From Limnephilus marmoratus (lineage: Eukaryota > Arthropoda > Insecta > Trichoptera > Limnephilidae), in contig OU862907.1 of NCBI GenBank assembly GCA_917880885.1, forward strand, positions 70,675,072 to 70,739,071: a DNA stretch of 64,000 nt. The letters are read 5' to 3'. Below the pieces are notes generated by a model. It was not told the DNA's origin, made no database searches, and worked only from the letters and a program-made list of their open reading frames with translations. Shown one piece after another: positions 55,343 through 64,000 of this stretch (positions within the stretch are counted from its first letter, which is position 1; the number at the start of each line of letters is the position of its first letter). The position numbers were made by a program, and so were the translations under genes.

Positions 55343-55530
55343 GAGGTCTCAGTAGCCGAATTGGTAGGGCGTTTGTCCCAGTAAGACGAGAGAATCTGGG
55401 TTCGAGCCCCAGTTGCATTTTTTTTACGTTTAAATAAGAGGTCTCTGAAGCCGAATTGGTAAGGCGTGTGTCCCAATAAGACGAAAGGTTCTGGGTTCGA
55501 GTCCCAGTTGCAATCTTTATTTTTTTTTTG
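55343..55530 (+). repeat. SINE-C, two heads in tandem
   Basis: GAGGTCTCAGTAGCCGAATT (55345) and GAGGTCTCTGAAGCCGAATT (55438), each with a GGGTTCGAG(C/T)CCCAGT B box, about 93 bp apart. Confidence 0.65.
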
Positions 55531-55604
55531 TATATTTTCGGTATTAACTATGTAACAATTTCTAGACATTGTGTTTTGAAGAATTCAAATTAACATTCGT
55601 CACT

Positions 55605-56560
55605 TTATTTTTTTTTTAATTTTCTGCTAACGGTTTCGACACATCCGTGTCATTCACTAGCAAACTTAAAACTGAACTTAAAAATTCTATGCAAGTACAA
55701 AACTATTAGATTTAATTGGGTGAGGGTAGTGGGAGATTGATTTTGGGGGAGGGGAAGAAAGGTGTAAGGAGTCGACATTACATGGAAACATTGTTAATAA
55801 GGGCGATTTGCATCGTGCTAATATTTTATTAACTAAATTAATTTTGAATTATTTTTTTTTGTTTATTTTCATAAATTGTTTCTCAAGCGAACAGATTAAA
55901 ATATTTATTTTATTGGAATGTTTTAACTTAGTTTTTTCTTTGTTGAAGCTATGACCTATCTCTTTTAAATGTTTAGCAAACTCTGAATAATTACTATTTC
56001 ATAAACAAAACTCATGTTCCTTGATTATAATTTTAAAATTTCTAGTAGTCATACCTACATATTGTGGGTTACAATTATTACATTCCAAAGTGTATACCAC
56101 GTTTTTATCGAATTTATTAAAAATATCCATGTTATTCATTGAAAAAATTATTTAGTAATTTGTGTAGAAAGCTGGAGAAATATGATTTGGTAAAATGCGG
56201 GATATTTTGAAAGATAAGTCGCCTGTATAAAGAATTTTTTTTCTATCCATGATTGTTATTAGGTTTGCAGTTATTATTACCACTATAAATGCACTTTTAT
56301 GTTAAAATTTTTGCTTGTTTCTTATTAACGTAGCTGTGAATTATTTCAGGTTTATATCCATTATTTAGGGCTATTTGTTTTATAATGTTAATTTTATTAT
56401 TATAAAATCATTGTTTAAAGAGACATTGATAGCACGATGTAGAGACAATGTTTAGTGATGTTTTTCTTGTTTGCCTCGAACCAGTTAGTTGTTGTAATGC
56501 TTTCATTGTTTTGTGAAGGAAATTGAGAAGTTTAGAAAGCGAAATCTTTAAAACAATCAT
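55605..56560 (-). mobile_element. Penelope-like element 3' fragment, minus strand, longer
   Basis: The minus strand reads LSFKISRILPNHISPAFYT, DKNVVYTLECNNCNPQYVGM followed by TTRNFK, then EFAKHLKEIGHSFNKEKTKL. These are the region after RT and the GIY-YIG nuclease core (VYTL and YVG). Stops and shifts are present. It converges with the plus-strand copy at 54780-55290. Confidence 0.75.
55624..55663 (-). ncRNA. Degenerate hammerhead-like hairpin, minus strand
   Basis: GTGAATGACACGGATGTGTC followed by GAAACC, with outer stem TGCTA/TTAGCA. It is the same layout as at 55239-55278. Confidence 0.25.
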
Positions 56561-56689
56561 TGACTATAGGTTATTATTTATTACATTTTATTAAAAAAAT
56601 ACCAACTCATATTTTTAAAATGTACTGTACATTTGTGAATATATTGACATAAGCAATATAAGAGGCAGGTAGATAGGTGCATACGGGAG

Positions 56690-57114
56690 TCAATTTGGGA
56701 GGCGGGTATAGGTACCGCAGCCCCAGGAACCATTTATTGTATAACCAACACCTCTGCTATAGGTCATCCCGAGTGGTTCGCTACGTTTGATGACTTTACC
56801 CGTGGGTGAGGTTTGTCCAGATCTTGACGGTTGATGCGTCTGCCCACCAACTGTGTGGTAGGCCGGATCGGGATAGACTGGTTGAGGGAGATCTTTTGAC
56901 CTCTCCAGCAGGACTCTCTCGGAACATTGCCTTGCACCGCAGTAGTAAGGATAGATTCATACATCCGTCACTCTTGGATACACTGACCTCAGATTCCTAC
57001 CCACCCCTCATACCTTTTATTCCTTCCCAAAAATTCCTCTCCTTCCTTTTCCTAAAAAGACCCTCCATACAGCATCTTCAAATACAACATAGGCCCCGAA
57101 TATTGTAAAAAAAA
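56690..57114 (+). repeat. SINE-N copy just upstream of the NLR gene
   Basis: It contains AACCATTTATTGTATAACCA, GTTGAGGGAGATCTTTTGAC and TTCATACATCCGTCACTCTT and ends with an A run 140 bp before the splice-acceptor-like site. It would lie in the first intron if that site is used. Confidence 0.7.
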
Positions 57115-57239
57115 CTTCTTTTTGTTATTACCAATTAGTAAGTCCATTTCTTGATCTTCATTTTTTTTAAGATAAAAGTTCCATTTGATGGCGTTTATTA
57201 AATGTTAACTTAAAATACAAATATCTAATAAACCTTTAC
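57115..57239. other. Short unique stretch before the NLR gene
   Basis: AT-rich; the only non-repeat sequence left of the gene. No TATA box plus initiator pair is convincing. Confidence 0.35.
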
Positions 57240-57269
57240 ACACTTTGTTCCAGGAATAGAGGACGCATC
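57240..57269 (+). promoter_or_regulatory. Putative 3' splice site before the NLR start codon
   Basis: A pyrimidine-rich stretch ending TTTGTTCCAG puts a splice acceptor at 57252-57253, followed by 16 bases and then the ATG at 57270. The frame stays open back to the acceptor, so either a non-coding first exon or a short coding first exon is possible. No matching donor was identified with confidence upstream, because the next 550 bases are mostly repeat. Confidence 0.5.
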
Positions 57270-60200
57270 ATGGAAGTTGACAGAAGTTTGTTGTTGGGAG
57301 GTGACCAATTAAAGCAACTGGTAACTTTCCTTCTCGAGTCCTCAAAGCAGTGTCCGGAGAACCTGCTGGACATGGAGCCGCATCCAAACGACCGGACATT
57401 GGTGAATTTTGCCGACAAGATCTACACCAAGAAAAATCCCGGAGAAAGCGATGCAGCCTACGGAGTAAGGACGCTGTCAGGTGAGCTTTATGCAAATGGC
57501 TGGAGATGTCTGATTACCGCTAACAATGCTACTACGTCCAATGGCTACTTCGGTGCGGCCTTCTACCACAGCGGGCAGCAGCAGGTGGTAGTGGCGCATC
57601 GCGGGACTGTCCCTACATGCTCTGGGGCGTGGTACACAGACATAATAGGCGTCTTCGGCACTCAATACACACCATGTATGAACTCCGCTTTAACGTTTAT
57701 TGATAATATACGTAAAGTAATTCATACAGCAAACACTCAACCTCACAATAGACACTACACACTTGCAATTACAGGTCACTCTTTAGGGGCGTGGCTTGCT
57801 CAAATATCTGCATTCTCTGTTAAATACTTAGCCATTAAACGTTTAGATAGCTTAATTCTCTTTAAAAAGAACTCCGGTATACACGCGAAGACTGTTGGGT
57901 TTGATAGTCCGGGTGCTCGGGATATGTTGAACCGGGTACTGGATAACCATTACAACAGGTATGAGAGGAATGCGCCACGCCTAGACGGGCTGGATATTTC
58001 TCTGTACCTGTCGGCCCCCAACCATATCAATACCTGCGGGATGCATATAGGAAAGATTTTTCACATTTTAGTTGATATGTCCAGCTTCACCTGGATTGAT
58101 AAGAATACCCCTAAATATACATTAGCGACTCATGCAATAACCAATTTTGTTAAAGCCTTAGACAAAAATTGTAAAATTAGTGAAGTGTTGGATTGGGCCA
58201 GCAGCGTAGAAGAATATAAAAACCTTTTCATGTATAATAATGATGAATGTAAATTTGACGATCAGTTCCTTCTTGAGAAGTTCTATCGGCTTGTTGTAGA
58301 GGAAGACAAGTCCCCAAAAAATATTTCTATAAGTTCGCTTAGTGTTTTTTCGGAATTTGAATTGCGTTTACTTAACAAATTACAAATAATGCGAGAACAG
58401 AAAATTAAATTATCCATTCTAAACGACTTCATGATAAATAATAAGCTTCAAGTAGAAAGTCACAAATTGGTCCCTGATTTTGTCATAGATAATTATCACC
58501 GAACAATAAGATGTGAGTCGGGAGAATCATTGGCGGAACTTTGCAGGCGCTTGAAGCAGCTGATGCGGTGGCTGGAGCCGCAGTTCACGCAGGCAGTGGA
58601 GGCCCAGATTAAAGTCTTTAACCGAGCTGCAGACCTCATCTACTACGCGGAGGGACAGAGCTACCTCGATTCCTTGCCCAAGTGTTGCCTGGACTTTACG
58701 GATTCCGTAGGTTTCCGGGATTTCCTGGTTTCTCATGATCAGCGAGTCCTCGATCTTGTCACAAGTAGTGGAGACGGAGGATTTCAGATGAGCCGACTTC
58801 GGAACATCCTCCATCAGATGGAAAAAACTGTCGACTCCTCTGACGGCTTCACAAAATGTATTAGTAAAAATCTCTATACATTCGTAGAATGGAGTCAGCT
58901 TAAAAAGTTTTCACAGATTTATGGTTTTCCCGTTGAGAAAGGTTTCTTGATGGTGGTAGACTGCACTTCATTTTCCAGTACTACGCAGGATAAAGCTTTG
59001 CTCGCAGAATTATGGGATCACATGTTTTCTGACTCGATGAAAACGGTTTTGATTGTATCGCAGTCAACTGAAGCACCCGACTCCACTAAATTCTGTAAAT
59101 TTGTCAAGTCTGCCGGTATTATAAATTTCTCAGACCTAACTCCTGACTCACAGAATGAAATGTTTAATCGAGGTAATGTTATAACTTTTGGGGGAAAAGG
59201 ATATAGTTTTGAAAGGTTCCTAGGAGAGGACCGTTCAGTTTGTAATATCAATCAGATCCTAAGTTCAGAATACTTGAAAAATTTTGCAACAATCGAAAAC
59301 TATTCAATCAACATAGATGACACGCGTCCCACCCTCAGTGATATACAGATGCCATACTTTAAATTAAATATTAAAACTAGTATGGAATTCTTTGCGAGGT
59401 GTGTAAATTCACCCAACACTAATATCCTGGTGATAAGCGGGTTGAACCGCGAGGACCTGGAGACTGGGGCCGACTGGCACCAGCTCAAGGAGATGGACAT
59501 CATCCTCACCGAGGGAGATGCACAACTCTCCTTTAGAGAGACCTGCAACAAGAACCAGGATAAATGTATTTACTTGTTTGAAGTGTTAGGCCGAGATGTG
59601 TACTGCAAAGAAATATTTAATAGACATTTTTATTTAGACAGGAAATTTCTTCACAGAGCATATATTGACGTGAAGAAGTTTGCAGAAACTGAACATGCTG
59701 ATGATCTGTTTGTTATTAACAGTGAGTCAAACAAGAAGTTATTCGTAAAATTGATAGAGAATTGCAGAAATAAACAATCGTTCACAGATAATATACTTAT
59801 TGCGTCTACAGAAGAGGAGGTGAATGTTATTCAAAAACATATTAAAAAATGTATCCATTTTGTAAATATTTGTCCAAGGGAGGAGAGGTATAAACTAGAG
59901 TGGCGATATTCCCGCGGTTCTGTGAAGAGCCTGCTACCTTTTATATCCTACGAGCCAATCAATGAAATATTTTTAAGTAAAACACAAAGAAACCTGACTA
60001 TAATAACAGACGAGCCCGGAATGGGGAAGACAACTACCCTGTCGAACTTGTCAAGACTCATGGATTCACCATGGGTCATTTATATTGAATTAAAATATTT
60101 CCAAGGGCATATAGAAAATAAGTTATCGGGTACGCTCACTAATAAAAGCGTAGCAAATTTTCTGTCAAGTGAGTGTGGCTCTCAGGCTGACGGGTTGTTA

Positions 60201-61970
60201 GAGTATTTGCTAGAGAGTAAGATACATTCCAAGCGAGTCGTATTAATGTTGGACGGGTTTGACGAGTTGGAGGATTATGTTAAAGATAAAGACAAGGAGA
60301 GTGCCAAACAGAATATAATCAAGCTCCTTACATTCCTTAAAAATATACCAACAGTCCAAATATTCTTGACCGCTCGCAATTATTTGAAAACAAGGTTAGA
60401 AAATGAGTTATGCAATTTATGTACGTCATTTGTGCCATTTAACGAAGAAGAGCAACTGAACTTCTTAGTTGTGATTTGGCGATCTTGCCTCTCCCTCGAG
60501 TTGGGAGATAACGGAGAGGAAGAGGAGAGAAAACTCAAAGAATATGCCGGAGTGGTGCTACGAAAGGCAAAGGAAGTACTGGGGCCAGACACGAAGTGCA
60601 TCATGGGGGTTCCCCTGCAACTGAGAATGCTGGCCGAAGTTTTCAGGCCTACAAGTGATCTGTTGCTCCATTCTCCTGAAGATTTATTAAAACAAATCAA
60701 GGTAGAAAGTACATCAACTCTGTACAAGAAGTTTATTACGTTAAAATATAAAATTTACTTTAACGATAAAATATCCCTAGGAGTAATGGTGGATAAACGA
60801 ATAATAAAAATAATTACTGACGATATAACTAAAACGCACTGTATACTTGGATTCAAAACATTCTTTAATCATTTCTACGATGAGAACTTTGACGCCATTG
60901 AAAAAGATTGTCATACATTAAATAGGGTTGGTTTGGTTCAAATAAGGGAAGACGGAGATTCTCAATTTATCCACCGCACATTCGCAGAATATTGTTGTGC
61001 TGAAATGATTGTTCACTGGCTCAAACGACCTAGAAGCTTTAACAGGTATGATCTGTTTAAGAAAATTATTATCCCTCAAATCCTGCTTCATCCGGACAGG
61101 AAGATCATCCGGATGTTTTTAAATGTCATAATAAATGAAACAACAATGTCAGAGACAGCTCTAGAATTAAATGCTGAATGCATCAGTAAACTGTGGAATG
61201 AAGACAGTTCCATATTCAGCAATCAGGAGCACCAAACTGTTCTTCATATTGCTATCATAGAAAATAATGCTTATATCGCCACCCTGCTCCTCAGTGGATT
61301 CAGAGCAGAAGAAGCCTTTGTTTCCTTAATACAACAATATGATCTAAATAATAATACGGCAATAAATTTATTAAATAAACCTGCATTACATAAAGCCCGT
61401 GAAAATGAATTAGTATTAGACACAATGTCAAAAAATATCTTACAACGTATCGGAACATGTTCAGATGAAAATAAGAAAAATATTTTTTTCGCAATTTTAT
61501 CCAACCGAAAAGTTTCACAATTTGTTAAAACCAGGGAATTTTTTTTTTATGAACGTTTTTTTAATCCACATAATTTTGCGGCATCTCAAGTATCGGCAGA
61601 AGAAGAATTTATTATTATTAATTTATTTTATTCGGATATTAATAAGTATATTAGTTGTACCGAGAGAATATTTGATAGAGTAAAAGAAATTGAATTAGTA
61701 ATTAAACCATTTATAGAGGCTGTTCAAAATAATAATGTTAATCAAGTTCAAAATATATTATTTGAAACATTAAAAAATAATGTTGAGCGGTATTGCTTTT
61801 TATTAATGAAACATAAAGATCAGAAAATGCGCACAGTCCTTCACATTGCTATAGAGGCGCTCCACCTCGATATAGTTAAATTACTCGTAGAGCAAACTGC
61901 TGTTCCCTTCACACGATTAATGGCACAGAGGGATGAGGGGGGGGGATACTCCTTTACATACAGCTGCTAG
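57270..61970 (+). CDS. NLR-like protein: lipase-like hydrolase + NACHT NTPase + start of ankyrin repeats
   Basis: A single uninterrupted ORF of 1566 codons. Residues about 75-300 look like a class 3 lipase / alpha-beta hydrolase: HRGT (110-113, oxyanion-type motif) and GHSLG (169-173, nucleophile Ser171); D241/D243 and H288 are candidates for the rest of the triad. Residues about 300-900 are unassigned. Residues about 905-1060 form a NACHT-type STAND NTPase: Walker A GMGKTT (917-922), Walker B LMLDGFDEL (992-1000), LTAR sensor (1033-1036) and GVPL (1113-1116). FIHRTFAEY (1233-1241) resembles the helical region after NACHT. Ankyrin-like units start near 1321 and 1518, separated by a very AT-rich Asn/Lys/Ile segment. 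The ATG has A at -3 and G at +4. The frame ends just after a G9 run, and the ankyrin repeats go on in the next frame. Inferred role: intracellular sensor (ankyrin) that activates an esterase effector through ATP-driven oligomerisation. The fold calls are strong; the function is inference. Confidence 0.88.
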   Translation: MEVDRSLLLGGDQLKQLVTFLLESSKQCPENLLDMEPHPNDRTLVNFADKIYTKKNPGESDAAYGVRTLSGELYANGWRCLITANNATTSNGYFGAAFYHSGQQQVVVAHRGTVPTCSGAWYTDIIGVFGTQYTPCMNSALTFIDNIRKVIHTANTQPHNRHYTLAITGHSLGAWLAQISAFSVKYLAIKRLDSLILFKKNSGIHAKTVGFDSPGARDMLNRVLDNHYNRYERNAPRLDGLDISLYLSAPNHINTCGMHIGKIFHILVDMSSFTWIDKNTPKYTLATHAITNFVKALDKNCKISEVLDWASSVEEYKNLFMYNNDECKFDDQFLLEKFYRLVVEEDKSPKNISISSLSVFSEFELRLLNKLQIMREQKIKLSILNDFMINNKLQVESHKLVPDFVIDNYHRTIRCESGESLAELCRRLKQLMRWLEPQFTQAVEAQIKVFNRAADLIYYAEGQSYLDSLPKCCLDFTDSVGFRDFLVSHDQRVLDLVTSSGDGGFQMSRLRNILHQMEKTVDSSDGFTKCISKNLYTFVEWSQLKKFSQIYGFPVEKGFLMVVDCTSFSSTTQDKALLAELWDHMFSDSMKTVLIVSQSTEAPDSTKFCKFVKSAGIINFSDLTPDSQNEMFNRGNVITFGGKGYSFERFLGEDRSVCNINQILSSEYLKNFATIENYSINIDDTRPTLSDIQMPYFKLNIKTSMEFFARCVNSPNTNILVISGLNREDLETGADWHQLKEMDIILTEGDAQLSFRETCNKNQDKCIYLFEVLGRDVYCKEIFNRHFYLDRKFLHRAYIDVKKFAETEHADDLFVINSESNKKLFVKLIENCRNKQSFTDNILIASTEEEVNVIQKHIKKCIHFVNICPREERYKLEWRYSRGSVKSLLPFISYEPINEIFLSKTQRNLTIITDEPGMGKTTTLSNLSRLMDSPWVIYIELKYFQGHIENKLSGTLTNKSVANFLSSECGSQADGLLEYLLESKIHSKRVVLMLDGFDELEDYVKDKDKESAKQNIIKLLTFLKNIPTVQIFLTARNYLKTRLENELCNLCTSFVPFNEEEQLNFLVVIWRSCLSLELGDNGEEEERKLKEYAGVVLRKAKEVLGPDTKCIMGVPLQLRMLAEVFRPTSDLLLHSPEDLLKQIKVESTSTLYKKFITLKYKIYFNDKISLGVMVDKRIIKIITDDITKTHCILGFKTFFNHFYDENFDAIEKDCHTLNRVGLVQIREDGDSQFIHRTFAEYCCAEMIVHWLKRPRSFNRYDLFKKIIIPQILLHPDRKIIRMFLNVIINETTMSETALELNAECISKLWNEDSSIFSNQEHQTVLHIAIIENNAYIATLLLSGFRAEEAFVSLIQQYDLNNNTAINLLNKPALHKARENELVLDTMSKNILQRIGTCSDENKKNIFFAILSNRKVSQFVKTREFFFYERFFNPHNFAASQVSAEEEFIIINLFYSDINKYISCTERIFDRVKEIELVIKPFIEAVQNNNVNQVQNILFETLKNNVERYCFLLMKHKDQKMRTVLHIAIEALHLDIVKLLVEQTAVPFTRLMAQRDEGGGYSFTYSC

Positions 61971-62484
61971 GCAGGGTAGACTGGATATTACTAAGTACTT
62001 GGTGGAGCGCGGTGCTGATATTAATAAACGCTGTAAGAGAGGCGGGTCTGTTCTGATGTATGCGGCCAAGTGGGGAGAGTTACTAACTATAAAGTATCTT
62101 GTTGAAAGAGGTGGTGATATCCATGATACAGATGTGTTAGGCCTGACTGTACTACATTACGCGGCACTAAAGGGACATCTCCCGGTAGTAGAATACTTCC
62201 TGCAGCAGGGGATGGACCCTGACAGGGTAGACAGGGGGGGAGGGACCGCACTAACTGTGGCATCACAGTGTGAGAAGTGGGATGTGATGCGGCTGCTGCT
62301 GGAGAGGGGAGTGGATGTTAATGCGGATGGAGGTGAAGCTCTTAGTGGTGCTATAATGCTTGGTGAATGGTCTATAGTGGAGGCTTTAATAAATAAAGGA
62401 GCAGCCATTAAAGAAAGTCAAATAAAGTGGAATTTACGCGAATTTAAAGAAAAATATCCGAATTATGAATTTAAAAAAGAATAA
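61933..62484 (+). CDS. Frame-shifted C-terminal ankyrin repeats of the NLR-like gene
   Basis: This 183-codon ORF starts inside the G9 run where the large upstream ORF leaves frame. It encodes about five ankyrin repeats in register (for example GGDTPLHTAARQG, LTVLHYAALKGHL, GTALTVASQ, and helix-end motifs such as VERGADIN) and a short charged tail ending KKE. The first repeat is split by the frame change: its opening Asp-Glu is in the upstream frame and TPLH is in this one. One base fewer in the G run would join the two into a protein of about 1737 residues. The in-frame ATG here is probably an accident of the shift, not a real start. Alternatives are an assembly or sequencing error in a homopolymer, a polymorphism, or a true truncation of the receptor. 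Confidence 0.8.
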   Translation: MRGGDTPLHTAARQGRLDITKYLVERGADINKRCKRGGSVLMYAAKWGELLTIKYLVERGGDIHDTDVLGLTVLHYAALKGHLPVVEYFLQQGMDPDRVDRGGGTALTVASQCEKWDVMRLLLERGVDVNADGGEALSGAIMLGEWSIVEALINKGAAIKESQIKWNLREFKEKYPNYEFKKE

Positions 62485-63370
62485 TAATCAGCTTAACCCC
62501 TCAAGTCTAGACAGTATAATATATTATCATGTATGTTTTATTTTATTTTTATATGAAAACTGCACAAGAGTCCCAACTGCTCCCGTTTGCAGGCGGTGAA
62601 ACTACGGCATCATCAAGTTTGTGTATGTTGTGGGATTAAAAGTAGTGGGGAGGGGAAGGAGTTTTTTATCATTATTTTTTTAATGTAAATACTGCACAAG
62701 AGTCCCAACTTCTACGCTGAAAGTAGTGGGGAGGAGAAGGAGATGGGAAAGAGGAAGGTTGGGAAGTACCTGGCTATTCAGATCTAGTCACTAAGCACGG
62801 ATAAAGTCATTTCAAGCGACATTTCAATTCTGAATGGTGGTCTTACACCAGGGCGATACTGAGAGTATCTTCCGCAAAAAAACCTTACATTATTTTAAAT
62901 GATTAAATTAAATTTATCTGAGATTTGAACCCTCCTCCGGATTGCTAGTCGAGAAGTTGAAAAGCAAACGTTGGGGAAGTACCTGGCTATTCGGCTCTAG
63001 TCACCAAACATGGCTAAAATCACTTCAAGCGACGTCTCAATTCTGAACGGTGGTTTCACACCAGAGCGATGCTGAGAGTATCATTCTCAAATAGACCTTG
63101 TATTAGAAAAAATGATTAAATTGTGAAAACACAAATCAATCTAAAAGAATGTATCTGCTCACGCCAGGATATGAACCCGCGACCTCCGGATTACTAGTCG
63201 AGAGCCTTGACCACGGAGGCCGTCTAAAGTTGAAAAGTCAAAATTGGGGAAGTACCTGGCTATTCAGTTCTGGTCAACAAACACGGCTAAAGCCGTTTCA
63301 AGCAATGTTTCTATTTTGAACGGTGGTCTTCACCAGGGCGATACTGAAAGTATTCTTCGTATATTATTTT
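62485..63370 (+). repeat. R3 repeat cluster downstream of the NLR gene
   Basis: Several partial copies of one repeat (R3) follow the stop codon: about 62561-62670 (internally deleted), 62688-62880, 62965-63090 and 63240-63360. Recognisable pieces are GCACAAGAGTCCCAACT, GGAAGTACCTGGCTATTCAG, TCAATTCTGAATGGTGGTCT and CACCAGGGCGATACTGAGAG. A further fragment (GACTAGATCTGAATAGCCGG) is at 63655. The same repeat lies in the opposite orientation at 33450-33682 and 39281-39490. No coding capacity is evident. ATTAAA at 62635 is the nearest possible poly(A) signal for the NLR gene and lies inside the first copy. Confidence 0.75.
63157..63223 (-). tRNA. tRNA-like sequence between R3 copies (SINE head or tRNA pseudogene)
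   Basis: On the minus strand there is an A-box-like GTGGTCAAGGCTC and a B-box-like GGTTCATATCC at tRNA spacing. An anticodon arm can be drawn with loop CTAGTAA, which would read AGT (Thr), but its stem has a mismatch and the acceptor stem is poor. A shorter relative (GAGATTTGAACCC, CCGGATTGCTAGTCGAGA) is at about 62922-62960. This suggests tRNA-derived repeat sequence and not a working tRNA. Confidence 0.35.
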
Positions 63371-64000
63371 TAATGAATTAATTGTGAATTGTTAAACAAG
63401 GAGAAAACTTAGTGTTGTCTCTTTCTAATATAATATTAATATAAGGACTTGTCACTTGGTGACAGATATGGTACAACGTGTCACTTGGTGCCAGATATGG
63501 TACAACCTCTCTGATATTGATGTTTGGTGCTAAATATGTCACTTTGGGTTCTGTAGCCTGAAATGGAATGAAATTTTTCATAAAAATATGTTATCTTTAC
63601 AGTCGGGGGCGTCGCTACAATAGATATTGTGTACGGTGAGTAGGTACTTGTTGACTAGATCTGAATAGCCGGGTACTACCATAAAGTATCCTGTCTGGAG
63701 TGTAGTGGAGTGGAGCAAACTGGCGACATCAGTTTTGTTTGCTCTGGGAATAGATCTCCCTTCTAGGCATTATCCCCTCAGTGCTTTAAACTTAAACCAA
63801 ATCTGTCTAAACTCCCAACAGGACTGGCTTCAATTAAACTAACTATTTATTTAAAGCACTGAATAGACAACACACACTAGAAATGCCTTCCATGTAGATT
63901 TGAATGTCGCCCCTGACTTAATACCTTTTGGTTCTAGCCCATTTAGCACGCGCTCTGTCTCCCTTACACTTGCCTGACATTGTGTATATTGTCATCCCAT
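63371..64000. other. Window end: short tandem motif, otherwise unassigned
   Basis: Two imperfect copies of TGTCACTTGGTG(A/C)CAGATATGGTACAAC occur at about 63449-63508. The rest shows no ORF or family that I recognise, apart from an R3 fragment at about 63655-63680. Confidence 0.5.

Noticed and set aside
57236..57665. Minus-strand ORFs opposite the start of the NLR gene
   Set aside because: They are shadows of the plus-strand coding frame in GC-richer sequence.

Overview
The window looks like AT-rich animal DNA, most likely from an insect with a large, repeat-filled genome; a hemipteran or beetle fits the repeat types, but the order cannot be fixed from sequence alone. Support: long non-coding AT-rich stretches, Jockey-superfamily and R4-like non-LTR retrotransposons, Ty3/gypsy and other LTR elements, Penelope-like elements with GIY-YIG tails, hAT- and pogo-type DNA elements, and many tRNA-headed SINE copies. 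No bacterial operon structure is present.

The only long intact host-type gene is at the right end. A single uninterrupted ORF (57270-61970, 1566 aa) followed by a frame-shifted continuation (61933-62484) encodes an NLR-like protein: an N-terminal class-3-lipase-like serine hydrolase (HRGT and GHSLG), a long central region, a NACHT-type STAND NTPase (GMGKTT and LMLDGFDEL), and C-terminal ankyrin repeats. The frame break lies exactly in a run of nine G, so the gene may be intact in reality (sequencing error or allele) or truncated. A splice-acceptor-like site 17 bases before the ATG suggests an upstream 5' UTR exon.

The left 42 kb is built mainly from repeated copies of one composite repeat (called CR here), always in the same orientation and block order: GGAAA/TTTTC-rich block A, block B with TGACGTCA sites, a short exon-like block C bounded by conserved splice signals, block D with a hairpin, decayed Jockey-type reverse-transcriptase sequence on the minus strand (E-G), block H, and a tRNA-headed SINE tail. 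Into this are inserted a gypsy element (14625-17471, itself hit by another LTR element), an R4-like LINE (about 28830-31105), several fold-back MITEs, a 562-bp inverted-repeat element with a hammerhead-like motif, and tandem repeats.

32.0-39.5 kb holds tandem repeats, a near-perfect 100-bp palindrome, and a deleted pogo-like transposon nested in another inverted-repeat element. 42.4-44.6 kb is a hAT-like element with an 8-bp target duplication that carries a decayed C2H2 zinc-finger array. 44.65-47.8 kb is a pyrimidine-rich minisatellite. 47.9-52.0 kb is a nearly full-length Jockey-superfamily LINE with only one stop and one frameshift. 53.4-57.1 kb holds a conserved TE-type ORF fragment, tRNA-headed SINEs, two convergent Penelope fragments, and a SINE in the putative first intron of the NLR gene. 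Downstream of that gene lie several copies of another repeat family (R3) and a tRNA-like sequence.

All family assignments are read from motifs by eye, without database searches.
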